A stretch of 64,000 nt of DNA from an uncultured Chloroflexus sp. (GCF_937951745.1 NZ_CALFBQ010000004.1:1-64000); one strand, 5' to 3'; shown: positions 17,453 through 26,526, numbered from the stretch's first letter. Numbers and translations: made by a program. Notes: a model not told the origin generated them from the sequence alone.

Positions 17453-18358
17453 ATGCCACCATCACCGTTTCCAACTTTTTGGGATGCGCTCCACCGGCCA
17501 CCGGCGCGGCAACTACGCTGCCGGCTGAGACGTATTCATCACGAACCGGCCAGTCGGCGTAGTCCGTTGCTCTTGCTGCACGGATTTCCCGACTCCGAGC
17601 AGATGTACGACGCTTACATCACACCAGCCGAACGTGAGCAGGATTGGTTGCGTGGACGGAGTATCTATGCCATCGTGTTACCGAACCGGCGCACCAATCC
17701 AAATTGGCCGTCATTGCACGATCTGTGGCACGGGCGATTGGCGCGTGAAGTAGCGGCGCTCATCGATGTGGTAATTGCGGCTAGCCCAACCGACAAAGTG
17801 ACGATTATTGCCCATAATTGGGGGGCGACCTTTACGTGGATGCGGGTACGGCAACGGCCCGATCTCCCTATCGAGCGGATGGTCGCGTTGTCAGTTGGAT
17901 CGTCATTCCGCTACGATGTTGGCGAACACGGGGTAGGGGCATTGTGGTGGTTGTATGGGGTGTTGTTTGGCTTGCCGTATTATCTGCCGCCAGCGCGATT
18001 CCTTACCGCAGCGGCACTGATAGCCGGCGGCTATCGCGCCCCAGATGCAGATAAGGCTGCCTATGACAGCTTTCATTACTGGGACTGGCCGTTGACGTTG
18101 GCTCGGTTGCCGTGGCGACTGGCCGGTTATGGACAACAACCACCATTCACCGATATTCGCTTCCCAGTGCTCTTCATCCGTAGCCCACTTGACCGGATTG
18201 CCGCTACCGCTGGGTTTGAACAAGCGTTGCGGCAGCGTCCTGACTGCGTTGTGCATCTGACCGATAATCCGCATTGGTTTCCTGAACAAAGGCCGGCAGA
18301 GGTCCTGAGATTGGTACGATCTTTTCTCGCCGATGAAGCGAGCAGCCTGTACATTTGA
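17453..18358 (+). CDS. Alpha/beta hydrolase of the epoxide hydrolase/dehalogenase group with Asn at the nucleophile site
   Basis: This 301-residue protein has the alpha/beta hydrolase fold. The oxyanion segment HGFPDS is near residue 43. The nucleophile elbow reads AHNWGAT near residue 123, where epoxide hydrolases and haloalkane dehalogenases have HDWG, so the expected catalytic Asp is Asn. The catalytic His is probably in DNPHWFPEQRP near residue 281, in its usual place. The cap domain (about 150-220) is Trp- and Tyr-rich. Because the rest of the site is kept, the protein may be inactive, self-activated by deamidation, or use other chemistry. An AAAGGAG site lies 13 bases before the ATG. 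Confidence 0.8.
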   Translation: MPPSPFPTFWDALHRPPARQLRCRLRRIHHEPASRRSPLLLLHGFPDSEQMYDAYITPAEREQDWLRGRSIYAIVLPNRRTNPNWPSLHDLWHGRLAREVAALIDVVIAASPTDKVTIIAHNWGATFTWMRVRQRPDLPIERMVALSVGSSFRYDVGEHGVGALWWLYGVLFGLPYYLPPARFLTAAALIAGGYRAPDADKAAYDSFHYWDWPLTLARLPWRLAGYGQQPPFTDIRFPVLFIRSPLDRIAATAGFEQALRQRPDCVVHLTDNPHWFPEQRPAEVLRLVRSFLADEASSLYI

Positions 18359-18382
18359 TACGTTGATTCAATGTGCTACAAT
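18355..18382 (+). promoter_or_regulatory. Sigma-70-like promoter before the STAS gene
   Basis: TTGATA at 18355-18360 and TACAAT at 18377-18382 are separated by 16 bases. Transcription would begin near 18389, which excludes the upstream ATG at 18373 and supports the ATG at 18424. Confidence 0.55.
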
Positions 18383-18423
18383 ACCGGCAGAAACATAGAC
18401 TTCCGTACCCGATATGGCAGTAT

Positions 18424-19521
18424 ATGCTCTCATCACTATGGAACTGGTTTCTCGCCGTACCCACCTCTGACGCCGAACTGCAACGGCGAGGCAGAAATCT
18501 GCTGATCATTGGGGTGGTGTTAGTTGTGATGTCGGTACTGTCGATCCCCTTAGTCCTCATTCAGCCTGATCCCTTACCGCAATTAATCGCTAACCTATTC
18601 GGTCTTGCTCTTGTTGTAGCTATCATCGTAGTTGCTCGACTCGGATGGGTAGATCAGGCCACTATAGGCTTGATCATTATCCTTGTGGTCAGTTTTGCGG
18701 TGATTCCCTTTGGTACCGGTCAGATAGGGCTTGTACCGATCTTTGCGGTCGTTGCTGTGGTAACGGCTGCGGTCATTGGCCGCGAGAGCCACGTTGTGTT
18801 TGCGGCTGGGGCTGGCATTGTCGGGATGGTCAGCCAATGGTTCGGGGTCTCGATGCGGCCGCAAGTAGCGCCTTCGGCTGGTGAGATCGTTGTTGTCGGC
18901 ATCTTGCTAACGGTGGTTTGCGGCTTGATTGCTAGCATAGGGACGCGCAGCGTGCAGCGGGCGATCGAGGTTGCTGCGACAGCGCAAATGAAGGCTGAGG
19001 GTTTAGCGCAACAGTTGGTTGAAGCGAATCAGGCGCTTGAAATACGCGTCGCCGAGCGCACTGCGGCTTTGCAAGCAGCGTTAGCAGAGAGTGAGCAACG
19101 ACAGGCAGCGTTAGCTGCGGCGTTGGCCGAAAATGAGCGACAACGGCGTGAAATTCGTGACTTGAGCGTGCCGATTTTAGCAGTTCGTGATGATACGCTA
19201 GTCATGCCGCTGATCGGTATGCTCGATGGCGAACGGCTGGCATTGGCTCAGCAGCGCGCTCTGCACGCGATCGAACAACAGCGGGCGCGATCGTTGTTGG
19301 TTGATATCACCGGGGTGCCCTTCGTTGATCAAGCGGCGGCTCACAGCCTCGTTGCGCTAGCGCGTAGTGTGCGGTTGTTAGGGGCGCGGCTGACATTGAT
19401 CGGGGTTAGTCCTGAGGTGGCACAGACCATTATCGGGCTGGGCATCGAATTGCATGACATGAGTGTTGCGCGCGATTTACGTGATGCAGTGATGCGTGGG
19501 AGTACACCTTCTTCGATGTAG
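18424..19521 (+). CDS. Membrane protein with coiled coil and STAS domain (RsbR-like)
   Basis: This 365-residue protein has six hydrophobic helices (about 25-185), a long Ala/Glu/Gln coiled coil (195-255) and a C-terminal STAS domain (265-360). The STAS core SLLVDITGVPFVDQAAAHSLV resembles RsbR proteins, in which this region holds phosphorylatable residues. Such proteins sense a signal and control a switch kinase and a sigma factor or other partner. The membrane part with coiled coil replaces the usual globin-like sensor. No RsbS, RsbT or RsbU gene is adjacent. The start at 18424 is set by the promoter and the hydrophobic start of the protein. Confidence 0.82.
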   Translation: MLSSLWNWFLAVPTSDAELQRRGRNLLIIGVVLVVMSVLSIPLVLIQPDPLPQLIANLFGLALVVAIIVVARLGWVDQATIGLIIILVVSFAVIPFGTGQIGLVPIFAVVAVVTAAVIGRESHVVFAAGAGIVGMVSQWFGVSMRPQVAPSAGEIVVVGILLTVVCGLIASIGTRSVQRAIEVAATAQMKAEGLAQQLVEANQALEIRVAERTAALQAALAESEQRQAALAAALAENERQRREIRDLSVPILAVRDDTLVMPLIGMLDGERLALAQQRALHAIEQQRARSLLVDITGVPFVDQAAAHSLVALARSVRLLGARLTLIGVSPEVAQTIIGLGIELHDMSVARDLRDAVMRGSTPSSM

Positions 19522-19534
19522 ACGAAGTCGCCTG

Positions 19535-20680
19535 CTATCTCAACGCCTGATACATCTCGCTATGGGCTGCTGCAATCAGTTGCCAATCAAACCGACGGGC
19601 GACGGCACGAGCCGCTTCACCGAGGCGAGTGCGCGCGGCCGGGTTATCCAGCAAAGCGCTGATCGCAGCAGTAAAGGCATCAGGTTGGGCGGCAGCAAAT
19701 TGCACTGCCCCGGTCAGAGCGGCGGCGGTAGCTGCCGAAGCAGGCGGTGTGGTAACGATGACGCAGCCATGCGCAAGCGCCGCCAAGAGGCTGCCGCGCC
19801 GCAACGATGCACCGTCGCGGAACGGTAGCGCGATCACATCGCAGGCGCTCAGGTAGGCCGAGACCTGCGTCGCGGTGACGTGACCGGTGACGATCACCCG
19901 ATGGCGCAGACCGGTCATTGTAAGGCGTTGCTGCACCGAATCGGCGTAAGTGCGATCGGTCGGCGAGGTAGCGCCGCCACCGATAATCAGCAGGTGCCAA
20001 TCTGGTTGACTGGCGACCACGTCGATGAGCAGATCGATCCCCTTGCCCGGTGACAACAGGCCAAAATAGCCAATGAGCGCTTCGTTGGCAGTCACACCGA
20101 GGCATGTGCGCCACGCATCGCGATCGTAATCCGGTGGGAGCGATGGTTCAATATTGGCGCCAATCGGGATGAGACGAGGTTGAATACCGGCAGCGCGCAG
20201 GGTGGCTTCGTCTTCAGGGTTGGTGACTACAACTGCCGTGGCCGAGCGTGCCGGTAGCAATGTTACCCAATTGCGCACTGGCCCAGCTTTGGGGAAGAGG
20301 TACGGTGGCAGCAAGTCGTGATACGTGATAGCGGTTGTAATGCCTGTCCGACGTAGCAATAGCGGCAGCATATTCACGCCGATCTGTAGGTTGTAGGCAC
20401 CAGTCTGGTACTGGATATGGCACCACGTAGGTCGTAATCGGCGCACGATCTTGACCAGTCGAACGGCGGCAAGTAGCCGCCAACTTGCCCCGTTCCGTGG
20501 TGTTGGCAGTGCTTTGTCGCCGCTGCTCGTAGCCTGCCATAGTCGCCAACGGCCCTGCGCTGCAGTCAGCGTCATAACCTCATACCCAGTGGACGCAAGC
20601 GTCTGGGCCAATCGTTGGGTGTAGTCACCGACACCTCCCGGTTGTGGTGGATATTCGCCAGTGATGAACAAAATCCGCAT
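19535..20680 (-). CDS. GT4-family glycosyltransferase
   Basis: This 381-residue GT-B enzyme transfers a sugar from a nucleotide donor, probably in cell-surface polysaccharide or glycolipid assembly. The N-terminal domain begins RILFITGEYPPQPGGVGDY with the Gly-rich acceptor loop, and the donor domain contains GYFGLLSPGKGIDLLIDVV and a late ALAHGCVIVTT region where the family E-x7-E motif is expected but appears weak. The ATG at 20680 has a GGAGAG site 6 bases upstream; the open frame reaches 20728. It is convergent with the STAS gene. Confidence 0.85.
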   Translation of the reverse strand: MRILFITGEYPPQPGGVGDYTQRLAQTLASTGYEVMTLTAAQGRWRLWQATSSGDKALPTPRNGASWRLLAAVRLVKIVRRLRPTWCHIQYQTGAYNLQIGVNMLPLLLRRTGITTAITYHDLLPPYLFPKAGPVRNWVTLLPARSATAVVVTNPEDEATLRAAGIQPRLIPIGANIEPSLPPDYDRDAWRTCLGVTANEALIGYFGLLSPGKGIDLLIDVVASQPDWHLLIIGGGATSPTDRTYADSVQQRLTMTGLRHRVIVTGHVTATQVSAYLSACDVIALPFRDGASLRRGSLLAALAHGCVIVTTPPASAATAAALTGAVQFAAAQPDAFTAAISALLDNPAARTRLGEAARAVARRFDWQLIAAAHSEMYQALR

Positions 20681-20949
20681 CTGATGCTCTCCATAGCTGC
20701 ACGTACTGGCATACAATACCACAAACAAGAGACGATTAGACAGATTCTGGGCAATGGATAGTGTGCTGCTCGACTGGCCCCAGCCTTGTAAGGGGTTGAC
20801 TAGACCGCAGCGTTGGCTTGAAGCAATAGTCTCGATGAGATGGTCGCACCCATGCTCAGCAATGTGACTTTGTCACTGATCAAAGCGGATGAATCTGCTA
20901 TAACAGAGAAGTAGGCATAATAAGAACAACGGTACGAGGAGGTGGGATA

Positions 20950-21144
20950 ATGACTCCGAATATGGGAAACGTTGATCGGATTGCGCGGGTGGTGATTGCG
21001 CTCTTGCTCGGATTGATGATTGTCACCGGTGTGCTAAGCGGGGCGTTGGCATGGATTGGTGGCATTCTGGCGGTGGTGTTTCTGGCCACTAGCGCGATCG
21101 GTTTCTGCCCGCTGTATCTGCCCTTTGGGATTAAGACGCGCTAA
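20950..21144 (+). CDS. Small inner-membrane protein of the DUF2892 (YgaP-like) family
   Basis: This 64-residue protein matches DUF2892: a short N-terminus (NMGNVDRIARVVIALLLG), two membrane helices and the ending GFCPLYLPFGIKTR. The single Cys in GFCPLY is typical. Proteins of this kind are often fused to rhodanese domains or encoded near sulfur-handling genes; here it stands alone. The ribosome site GAGGAGGTGG is unusually strong. An extended -10 box (TGCTATAAC) lies about 50 bases upstream. Confidence 0.85.
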   Translation: MTPNMGNVDRIARVVIALLLGLMIVTGVLSGALAWIGGILAVVFLATSAIGFCPLYLPFGIKTR

Positions 21145-21283
21145 AACAATCTTCCCACGGAAGCAGCGGGGTACGGAGGGGAGCAGCACAACGCGCTGCG
21201 GCGTACACTGCATGCTACCGATGCGCAGAGATTAGATGGCTGGCATAGATCCAACGCTCATCGCCGATTAGGAAAATTATCGT

Positions 21284-21326
21284 AAACCGGAGCGAGACAC
21301 CTTTGGTCTCGCTCCGGTTTTTTGCC
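21284..21326 (+). terminator. Rho-independent terminator, 15-base-pair perfect stem
   Basis: AAACCGGAGCGAGAC pairs perfectly with GTCTCGCTCCGGTTT around a 7-base loop, and a T-run follows. An A-run on the other side would let it work in both directions. Confidence 0.9.
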
Positions 21327-21615
21327 CCAGTACATAAGAGGCTGCTCGCAGGCTTTTGGGGAGCGCTCTTTTTTGTGCGATGTGGATAACCGGTGAGCGT
21401 ATGAACGTACCAAAGCGAACTCAAGCCGCTGCTGAGCGCACATAGACCGCTCCAAGCCTATATTAGCCGGCCATGGAGCGTTGCATGCGTTCAGCGCAGA
21501 AGGTCTGCGTACACAGATTGGCGCGAAAGAACCACTCGCCCATGATACTTGTTCATAGGCAAGATATTCATCATCTTCACCAAGGCCCCTCCACAACTTC
21601 TTCATATCTGCTTCT

Positions 21616-21628
21616 TACACTGAGTGTA
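21616..21628. promoter_or_regulatory. Palindrome TACACT-G-AGTGTA, operator candidate
   Basis: A perfect 6+1+6 palindrome lies 28 bases before the start of the DUF4405 gene, a usual place for a repressor site. The regulator is unknown. Confidence 0.4.
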
Positions 21629-21656
21629 GGAAGAGCGAGTTTGGCAGGAGGATCCT

Positions 21657-22160
21657 ATGAAACAACGACCCCAAAACTGGAACCATTTGCTGATTGACAG
21701 TGTTATGTTCATCGCCTTTCTCATCACTACTGCCCCCAGCTTCAGCGGGCTAGCTATCCACGAGTGGTTGAGTTTGGCGTTGGCTGGGATGATCATCACC
21801 CATTTGCTGCTGCACTGGCAATGGATCGTTACCATCGGCAAGCGGCTGTTTGCCAAGACAATATGGCGGTCGCGTTTGAACTATCTACTCAATGCGCTGC
21901 TGTTCCTCGCCTTTACCATCACGGTTGCTACCGGCGTGCTGATGTCGCGTGAAGCGTTGCCATTGTTCGGGATCACGCTGCCGCGCGATCGCACGCTCGA
22001 AATCCTTCACCGGCAGGCGTCGGATCTGACGGTGATCATTCTCGGTTTGCACGTCGCGATTCACCGGAGTTGGATTGTAGGTATGTTCCGCCGGATCTGG
22101 CCGTTGCGCAAACCGACTCGCCAACCGGCGGTGGCGCAGCTAGAGGAGGTGCGGCAATGA
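21657..22160 (+). CDS. DUF4405-type membrane protein, possible b-type cytochrome
   Basis: This 167-residue protein has four membrane helices, as in DUF4405 proteins related to cytochrome b561 and the membrane subunit of formate dehydrogenase. Histidines in or next to helices (H35 in AIHEW, H45 and H49 near THLLLH, H118 in LHRQASD and H130/H134 in LHVAIH) could ligate haem. A GGAGGA site lies just before the ATG. The stop overlaps the next start (ATGA), so the two genes are coupled. An electron-transfer role is inferred from the family and the histidines, not shown. Confidence 0.78.
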   Translation: MKQRPQNWNHLLIDSVMFIAFLITTAPSFSGLAIHEWLSLALAGMIITHLLLHWQWIVTIGKRLFAKTIWRSRLNYLLNALLFLAFTITVATGVLMSREALPLFGITLPRDRTLEILHRQASDLTVIILGLHVAIHRSWIVGMFRRIWPLRKPTRQPAVAQLEEVRQ

Positions 22161-22507
22161 AAACACTCGGACGCATCTTGATCATTGTTGGTGTGGCAGT
22201 ATTGGTGGCGATGGGGTTCAACTGGCTGCGAGTGAACCATCTGCTACCGGTGACGCAGGTGGCGGCGCGTGAAGAGGGGGGTCGCGGGCGCGAGCGCAGT
22301 GCGGTCATCTTTAGCGGCGAGCGGGAAAACGGCGCATTGGCCGGTCGCGGCGAGCATCGTATCAACGAAGCGCCGTCATTGGCGAACGCCGGTGAGTTGG
22401 GCGAGGCGTTGATCAAGATCGGTCTTATCACGATCGTTGTCGTGATCATTGACCGGCTCATCAGGCTGTTCAAACATCGCCAACGCCAAGCCGCAGTCAC
22501 TTCATAA
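22157..22507 (+). CDS. Small membrane protein coupled to the DUF4405 gene
   Basis: This 116-residue protein starts with a membrane helix (about 5-22), then an Arg/Glu-rich outside loop (REEGGRGRERSAVIFSGERENG), and a second helix near 88-104, ending in a basic tail. The ATG overlaps the upstream stop and has GGAGGTG 8 bases before it. I do not recognise the family. Its coupling suggests that it works with the DUF4405 protein, perhaps as an accessory subunit. Confidence 0.65.
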   Translation: MKTLGRILIIVGVAVLVAMGFNWLRVNHLLPVTQVAAREEGGRGRERSAVIFSGERENGALAGRGEHRINEAPSLANAGELGEALIKIGLITIVVVIIDRLIRLFKHRQRQAAVTS

Positions 22508-22513
22508 ACGGCG

Positions 22514-22538
22514 CGGGGCGATGCAAGGCATCGCCCCG
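22514..22538. terminator. Bidirectional hairpin between convergent genes
   Basis: CGGGGCGATGC and GCATCGCCCCG form a perfect 11-base-pair stem with an AAG loop, followed by TTATCATTT. It separates the small membrane gene from the convergent GT2 gene. Confidence 0.8.
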
Positions 22539-22541
22539 TTA

Positions 22542-23525
22542 TCATTTCGCAGAGGCATGACGTTTGCGGCGCTCGCAGACCCCAACTGGATAGCCAATCA
22601 TTTTGGCTGTATCACCTGCCAGCCTGATCAGCAGTACCAACACCAGCGCGGCTAGCCGTTCGCCGAACGGTCTCCCGCGCAACTTGGGCCAGAGCCGGCG
22701 ATAGGGGGCGTGGGTGTAGGCGGCCACCCCCAACCCAACCAGCGCCCCCACCAGCGCACGCAGGTGCGGCTGGCTGATCGCGATTCCCAACAGACCGCTG
22801 AGCGCAAGATACACCGCATAGCGCAAAGCATGGCGTTTGGGCCACAACCCGGCCCGCCCGTCGCCGCGGGCATAGAAATAGTACTGGCGAATGAAGGCAC
22901 GTAACGTGGATCGCGGCGCGAAATGGACCACCGCTTCTGGGGTGAAGACGCGGCGAAAGCCAGCGCGCTCAACCGCTAGATCAAACAGCAGGTCTTCGCA
23001 GTGGCTGGCCCATTCGGGGAACCCGCCAACAGCTTCCCAAACCTCTTTCCGAAAAGCCATTGATTTGCCGAAAGGGAGGAAGGTTGCCGGATCGATCTCA
23101 CTGCTGCGGCGATAATTGGTTTCACCGAGCGCCAATGCAAAGAGTGAGCGGGGAGTGGGGTGGAAAAAGCCGCCAACCAGATCGGCTTCTCCTGCCTCGA
23201 TGGGGGCTACGATGCGCGCTAGCCAATGCGGATCGAGGGTTAGCCCGGCGTCAGTACTCGCGATAATCGGGCCACGGGCATGACGAATGGCGTTGTTGCG
23301 GCCCGACGAGATGTTGTGCCCACCGCGCACCAATTTAATCTGCGGGTAGCGTGCAGCGTAAGCGGCGACGATGGCCGGCGTTTCATCAACGCTCTGGCAA
23401 TCATTGATCACAATCTCGTCGGCGGCGCGGGTTTGGGCCAGCATTGAATCAATCAGCGCGGCGATATTATCAGCTTCATCGCGCACTGTGCAGATGATCG
23501 AAACCGATTGATGTTCGCTCGTCAT
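22542..23525 (-). CDS. GT2-family glycosyltransferase with C-terminal membrane segments
   Basis: This 327-residue enzyme has a GT-A fold: SIICTVRDEADNIAALIDSML at the start, INDCQSVDETPAIV for nucleotide binding, and ASTDAGLTLD where the DxD motif usually lies (here with Asp-Ala-Gly). GGFPEWASHCEDLLFDL follows, with the conserved ED of the acceptor site. Two hydrophobic segments (about 245-275 and 290-310) anchor the tail. It resembles rhamnosyl or exopolysaccharide transferases. I used the ATG at 23525; the open frame goes on to 23873 across the divergent gene and is not real. Confidence 0.82.
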   Translation of the reverse strand: MTSEHQSVSIICTVRDEADNIAALIDSMLAQTRAADEIVINDCQSVDETPAIVAAYAARYPQIKLVRGGHNISSGRNNAIRHARGPIIASTDAGLTLDPHWLARIVAPIEAGEADLVGGFFHPTPRSLFALALGETNYRRSSEIDPATFLPFGKSMAFRKEVWEAVGGFPEWASHCEDLLFDLAVERAGFRRVFTPEAVVHFAPRSTLRAFIRQYYFYARGDGRAGLWPKRHALRYAVYLALSGLLGIAISQPHLRALVGALVGLGVAAYTHAPYRRLWPKLRGRPFGERLAALVLVLLIRLAGDTAKMIGYPVGVCERRKRHASAK

Positions 23526-23538
23526 TGCGCAAAGGCTT

Positions 23539-23581
23539 CTGGTACAATATTCAATAAGTCTCTCCGTACCTATTGTACCAG
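23539..23581. promoter_or_regulatory. Inverted repeat with facing extended -10 elements
   Basis: CTGGTACAATA (23539-23549) and TATTGTACCAG (23571-23581) are perfect 11-base inverted arms, 21 bases apart, in the space between divergent genes. Each arm contains TGGTACAAT, an extended -10 element, one on each strand, pointing at each other. Each would give a leader of about 40 bases to its gene. Confidence 0.5.
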
Positions 23582-23592
23582 ACGAGGTTGTC

Positions 23593-26499
23593 ATGACGAA
23601 CTTGCACGGATTTGAGCTGCTGCGTGATGAGTTCATCCCCGAACTTAATACGCGCGCTCGCCTGTATCGCCATCTAAAGACTGGCGCTGAACTCCTCTCG
23701 TTAGAAAACGACGACGAAAATAAATGTTTTGGCATTACCTTCCGCACGCCGCCCCGCGACTCAACCGGCATTGCCCACATTCTCGAACACTCAGTGCTCT
23801 GCGGATCGCGCAAATATCCGGTTAAAGACCCCTTCTTCACCTTGGTGAAGGGATCGGTGCATACCTTCCTCAACGCGATGACCTACCCGGATAAAACGAC
23901 CTATCCGGTAGCCAGCACCAACCTGAAAGACTTCTACAATCTGGTTGATGTCTATCTCGACGCGGTCTTCTTCCCGCGCATCACGCCCGAAGTGCTCAAG
24001 CAAGAGGGGTGGCACTTCGAGCTGCCGGCGCCTGATGCGCCGCTCACCATCAAGGGTGTGGTGTACAACGAGATGAAGGGGGCCTATTCATCGCCTGATA
24101 GCCTGCTCTACCGCTATTCTCAGCAGTCGCTCTTCCCCGACACCACCTACGGCTACTCGTCGGGTGGCGATCCGCAGGTGATCCCCGATTTGACCTACGA
24201 GGCGTTCAAGCGATTCCACGAGACGCTCTACCACCCCTCGAACGCGCGTATCTTCTTCTACGGCGACGACCCGCCGGAAGAGCGGCTGCGCAAGCTCGAC
24301 GAGTATCTTAGCCAGTTTGAGCGGATCGATCCACCTTCGCACATCGAGCCACAGACCCGTTTTAGCGCGCCGCGCGAGTTTGAGTACACCTTTAGCGCCG
24401 ATGGCGACAACCAGAAGGGCATGGTAATGCTCAACTGGTTGATTGACGATAATCGTGACCCGACAGTGTTGATGGCGCGCGAGTTGCTGAGCTATATTCT
24501 GTTGGGGAACGCGGCGGCTCCGTTGCGTAAGGCGCTGATCGACTCGGGGTTGGGCGAAGAGGTGGTCGGCGGGTACGAGAGCGATTTGCTTCAGCAAACC
24601 TTCTCGGTAGGAATGAAGGGAATTGATCCGGCCAATGCCGCACAGGTTGAAGAGGTCATCCTGCGCACACTGACCGATCTCGCCGAGCAAGGGATCGATT
24701 CCGAGACGATTGCGGCGGCATTCAACACCTTTGAGTTCAGTCTGCGCGAGAATAACACCGGCAGCTTCCCACGTGGCTTGGTGCTGATGCTGCGCGCGCT
24801 GGGCACGTGGCTCTACGACGATGATCCGATTGCGCCGTTACGGTTCGAGGCGCCGTTGGCGGCAGTGCGCACGATGGTGGCAAGTGGCGAACGCCTCTTC
24901 GAGCGCCTCATCCGCGAGCTGCTGCTCGACAATCCACACCGCACCCGCGTGACCCTGCGGCCCGACCCTGAACACGCAGCGCGCTTGGCCGCAGCCGAGC
25001 AGGCTCGGATCGACGCCTTCGCCGCGACCCTCGACGACGCCAAGCGTGCGGCGCTGATCGCCGAGACGCAGGCGCTGGCCGAGTGGCAGCAGATGCCTGA
25101 TCCGCCGGAAGCAATTGCCGCCATCCCCACCTTGCGCCTCGCCGATCTTGACCGCGCTGTCAAGCACATCCCGACCGAGATTGACGAGCGGGGCGGGGTG
25201 CGTCTGTTGCGCCACAATTTGTTTACCAACGGAATTGTTTACCTCGATCTCGCGTTTGATCTGCGGGCCTTGCCGTCACACCTCTTGCCCTACGTGCCGC
25301 TCTTTGCCCGCGCCTTGACCGAGATGGGTACGGCGACATCCGATTTTGTACGCTTATTGCAGCGGATCGGGCGGGAAACCGGTGGTATTTATGCAGCCAC
25401 GATGACGGCCACCGACATTGTGACCGCAGCACCAGTAGGGCGCCTGATCGTGCGCGGCAAGAGCACTGTCGCCCAAACGATCGAGCTGTTGCGGCTGTTG
25501 CGCGAGATTCTGCTGACGGTGAATCTCGACAACCGCGAACGCTTCCGCCAGATCGTGCTGCGCGCACGCGCCAACAAGGAATCATCACTGGTGCCGGCGG
25601 GAAATGCGTATGCGCGTCAGCGCCTCGCCGCCCGCTTTGCCCCGGCTGAGTGGGCCGACGAACAGATGGGTGGCGTCTCTGCGATCTTCTTCCTGCGCGA
25701 ACTTGAGCAGCGGGTGCAGCATGACTGGCCGAGCGTGCTGGCCGATCTCGAGGCGGTGCGGGCAGCGCTGATCAACCGACGCGGCTTGGTGGCGAATCTC
25801 ACCCTTGATGCCGATAACCAGCAGGCTGTGTTGCCTATGCTGACCGCCTTCCTCTCTGAGCTGCCAGACGCCGCTTACACGTCGGTACATTGGCCGGTGC
25901 GGAGCGTTGATGGTGGCGAGGGATTGATCATCCCAGCACAGGTGAACTACGTCGCAAAAGGGGTTAATCTCCACGCGCTAGGTATTCGGCCAAGCGGTGC
26001 AGCAATGGTCGTGCTGCGCCATCTGCGCATTGACTACCTGCTCGACCGCATCCGCATTCAGGGAGGGGCGTATGGCGCCGGCGGCAACTACGACCGCAGC
26101 ACCGGCTTGTTCATCACAACCTCGTACCGTGATCCCAACCTCTTGCGCACGCTCGATGTGTATGACGAGATGGCGGCCTTCCTGCAAGAGACGGCGCTCG
26201 ATCCGGTGACGGTTGAACGGGCGATTATCGGCACGATCGGCGATATGGATGCCTACCAGTTGCCGGATGCCAAGGGCTACACGGCGCTGGTGCGCTACTT
26301 GACGGGCGTGAGCGATGAGTATCGCCAGCAGATCCGCGATGAGGTGTTGGCAACCACGCCGGCTGATTTCGTGGCTTTTGCCGAAGCAGCGGCGGCATTG
26401 CGTGATCACGGACAGGTGGCAGTCTTAGGTTCCGCCGAGGCAATCGAAGCGGCCAATCGTGAACGGCCCGGTTTGTTAACTCCGATCAAAATCTTGTAG
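23593..26499 (+). CDS. M16C metalloprotease, presequence-protease (PreP) type
   Basis: This 968-residue zinc peptidase belongs to the family of mitochondrial PreP and bacterial relatives, which enclose and degrade peptides up to about 65 residues. The inverted zinc motif HILEH (H62, E65, H66) and the distal ligand E160 in VYNEMKG are present, as are the PreP-typical LCGSRKYPVKDPF and NAMTYPDKTTYP segments. The second half lacks the zinc motif, as expected, and keeps a GGAYGAGG-like loop (residues 826-832) for substrate binding. No signal peptide is seen, so it acts in the cytoplasm. A GAGG site precedes the ATG. Confidence 0.93.
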   Translation: MTNLHGFELLRDEFIPELNTRARLYRHLKTGAELLSLENDDENKCFGITFRTPPRDSTGIAHILEHSVLCGSRKYPVKDPFFTLVKGSVHTFLNAMTYPDKTTYPVASTNLKDFYNLVDVYLDAVFFPRITPEVLKQEGWHFELPAPDAPLTIKGVVYNEMKGAYSSPDSLLYRYSQQSLFPDTTYGYSSGGDPQVIPDLTYEAFKRFHETLYHPSNARIFFYGDDPPEERLRKLDEYLSQFERIDPPSHIEPQTRFSAPREFEYTFSADGDNQKGMVMLNWLIDDNRDPTVLMARELLSYILLGNAAAPLRKALIDSGLGEEVVGGYESDLLQQTFSVGMKGIDPANAAQVEEVILRTLTDLAEQGIDSETIAAAFNTFEFSLRENNTGSFPRGLVLMLRALGTWLYDDDPIAPLRFEAPLAAVRTMVASGERLFERLIRELLLDNPHRTRVTLRPDPEHAARLAAAEQARIDAFAATLDDAKRAALIAETQALAEWQQMPDPPEAIAAIPTLRLADLDRAVKHIPTEIDERGGVRLLRHNLFTNGIVYLDLAFDLRALPSHLLPYVPLFARALTEMGTATSDFVRLLQRIGRETGGIYAATMTATDIVTAAPVGRLIVRGKSTVAQTIELLRLLREILLTVNLDNRERFRQIVLRARANKESSLVPAGNAYARQRLAARFAPAEWADEQMGGVSAIFFLRELEQRVQHDWPSVLADLEAVRAALINRRGLVANLTLDADNQQAVLPMLTAFLSELPDAAYTSVHWPVRSVDGGEGLIIPAQVNYVAKGVNLHALGIRPSGAAMVVLRHLRIDYLLDRIRIQGGAYGAGGNYDRSTGLFITTSYRDPNLLRTLDVYDEMAAFLQETALDPVTVERAIIGTIGDMDAYQLPDAKGYTALVRYLTGVSDEYRQQIRDEVLATTPADFVAFAEAAAALRDHGQVAVLGSAEAIEAANRERPGLLTPIKIL

Positions 26500-26526
26500 G
26501 TAGATTGGCGATATGCCTGTGACTGT

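Larger units (their letters stand above)
21145..21656. other. Gap with a strong terminator and a palindrome
   Basis: I see no supported gene here. Two overlapping minus-strand frames (21215-21424 and 21258-21605) run through the terminator hairpin and have no family signature. The useful content is the hairpin at 21284-21320 and the palindrome at 21616-21628. Confidence 0.6.

Noticed and set aside
21258-21605. 115-residue minus-strand frame
   Set aside because: It runs through a strong terminator hairpin and shows no family signature.
23526-23873. Upstream extension of the GT2 frame to 23873
   Set aside because: It would overlap the start of the M16C gene by 280 bases; the GT2 fold begins just after the ATG at 23525.
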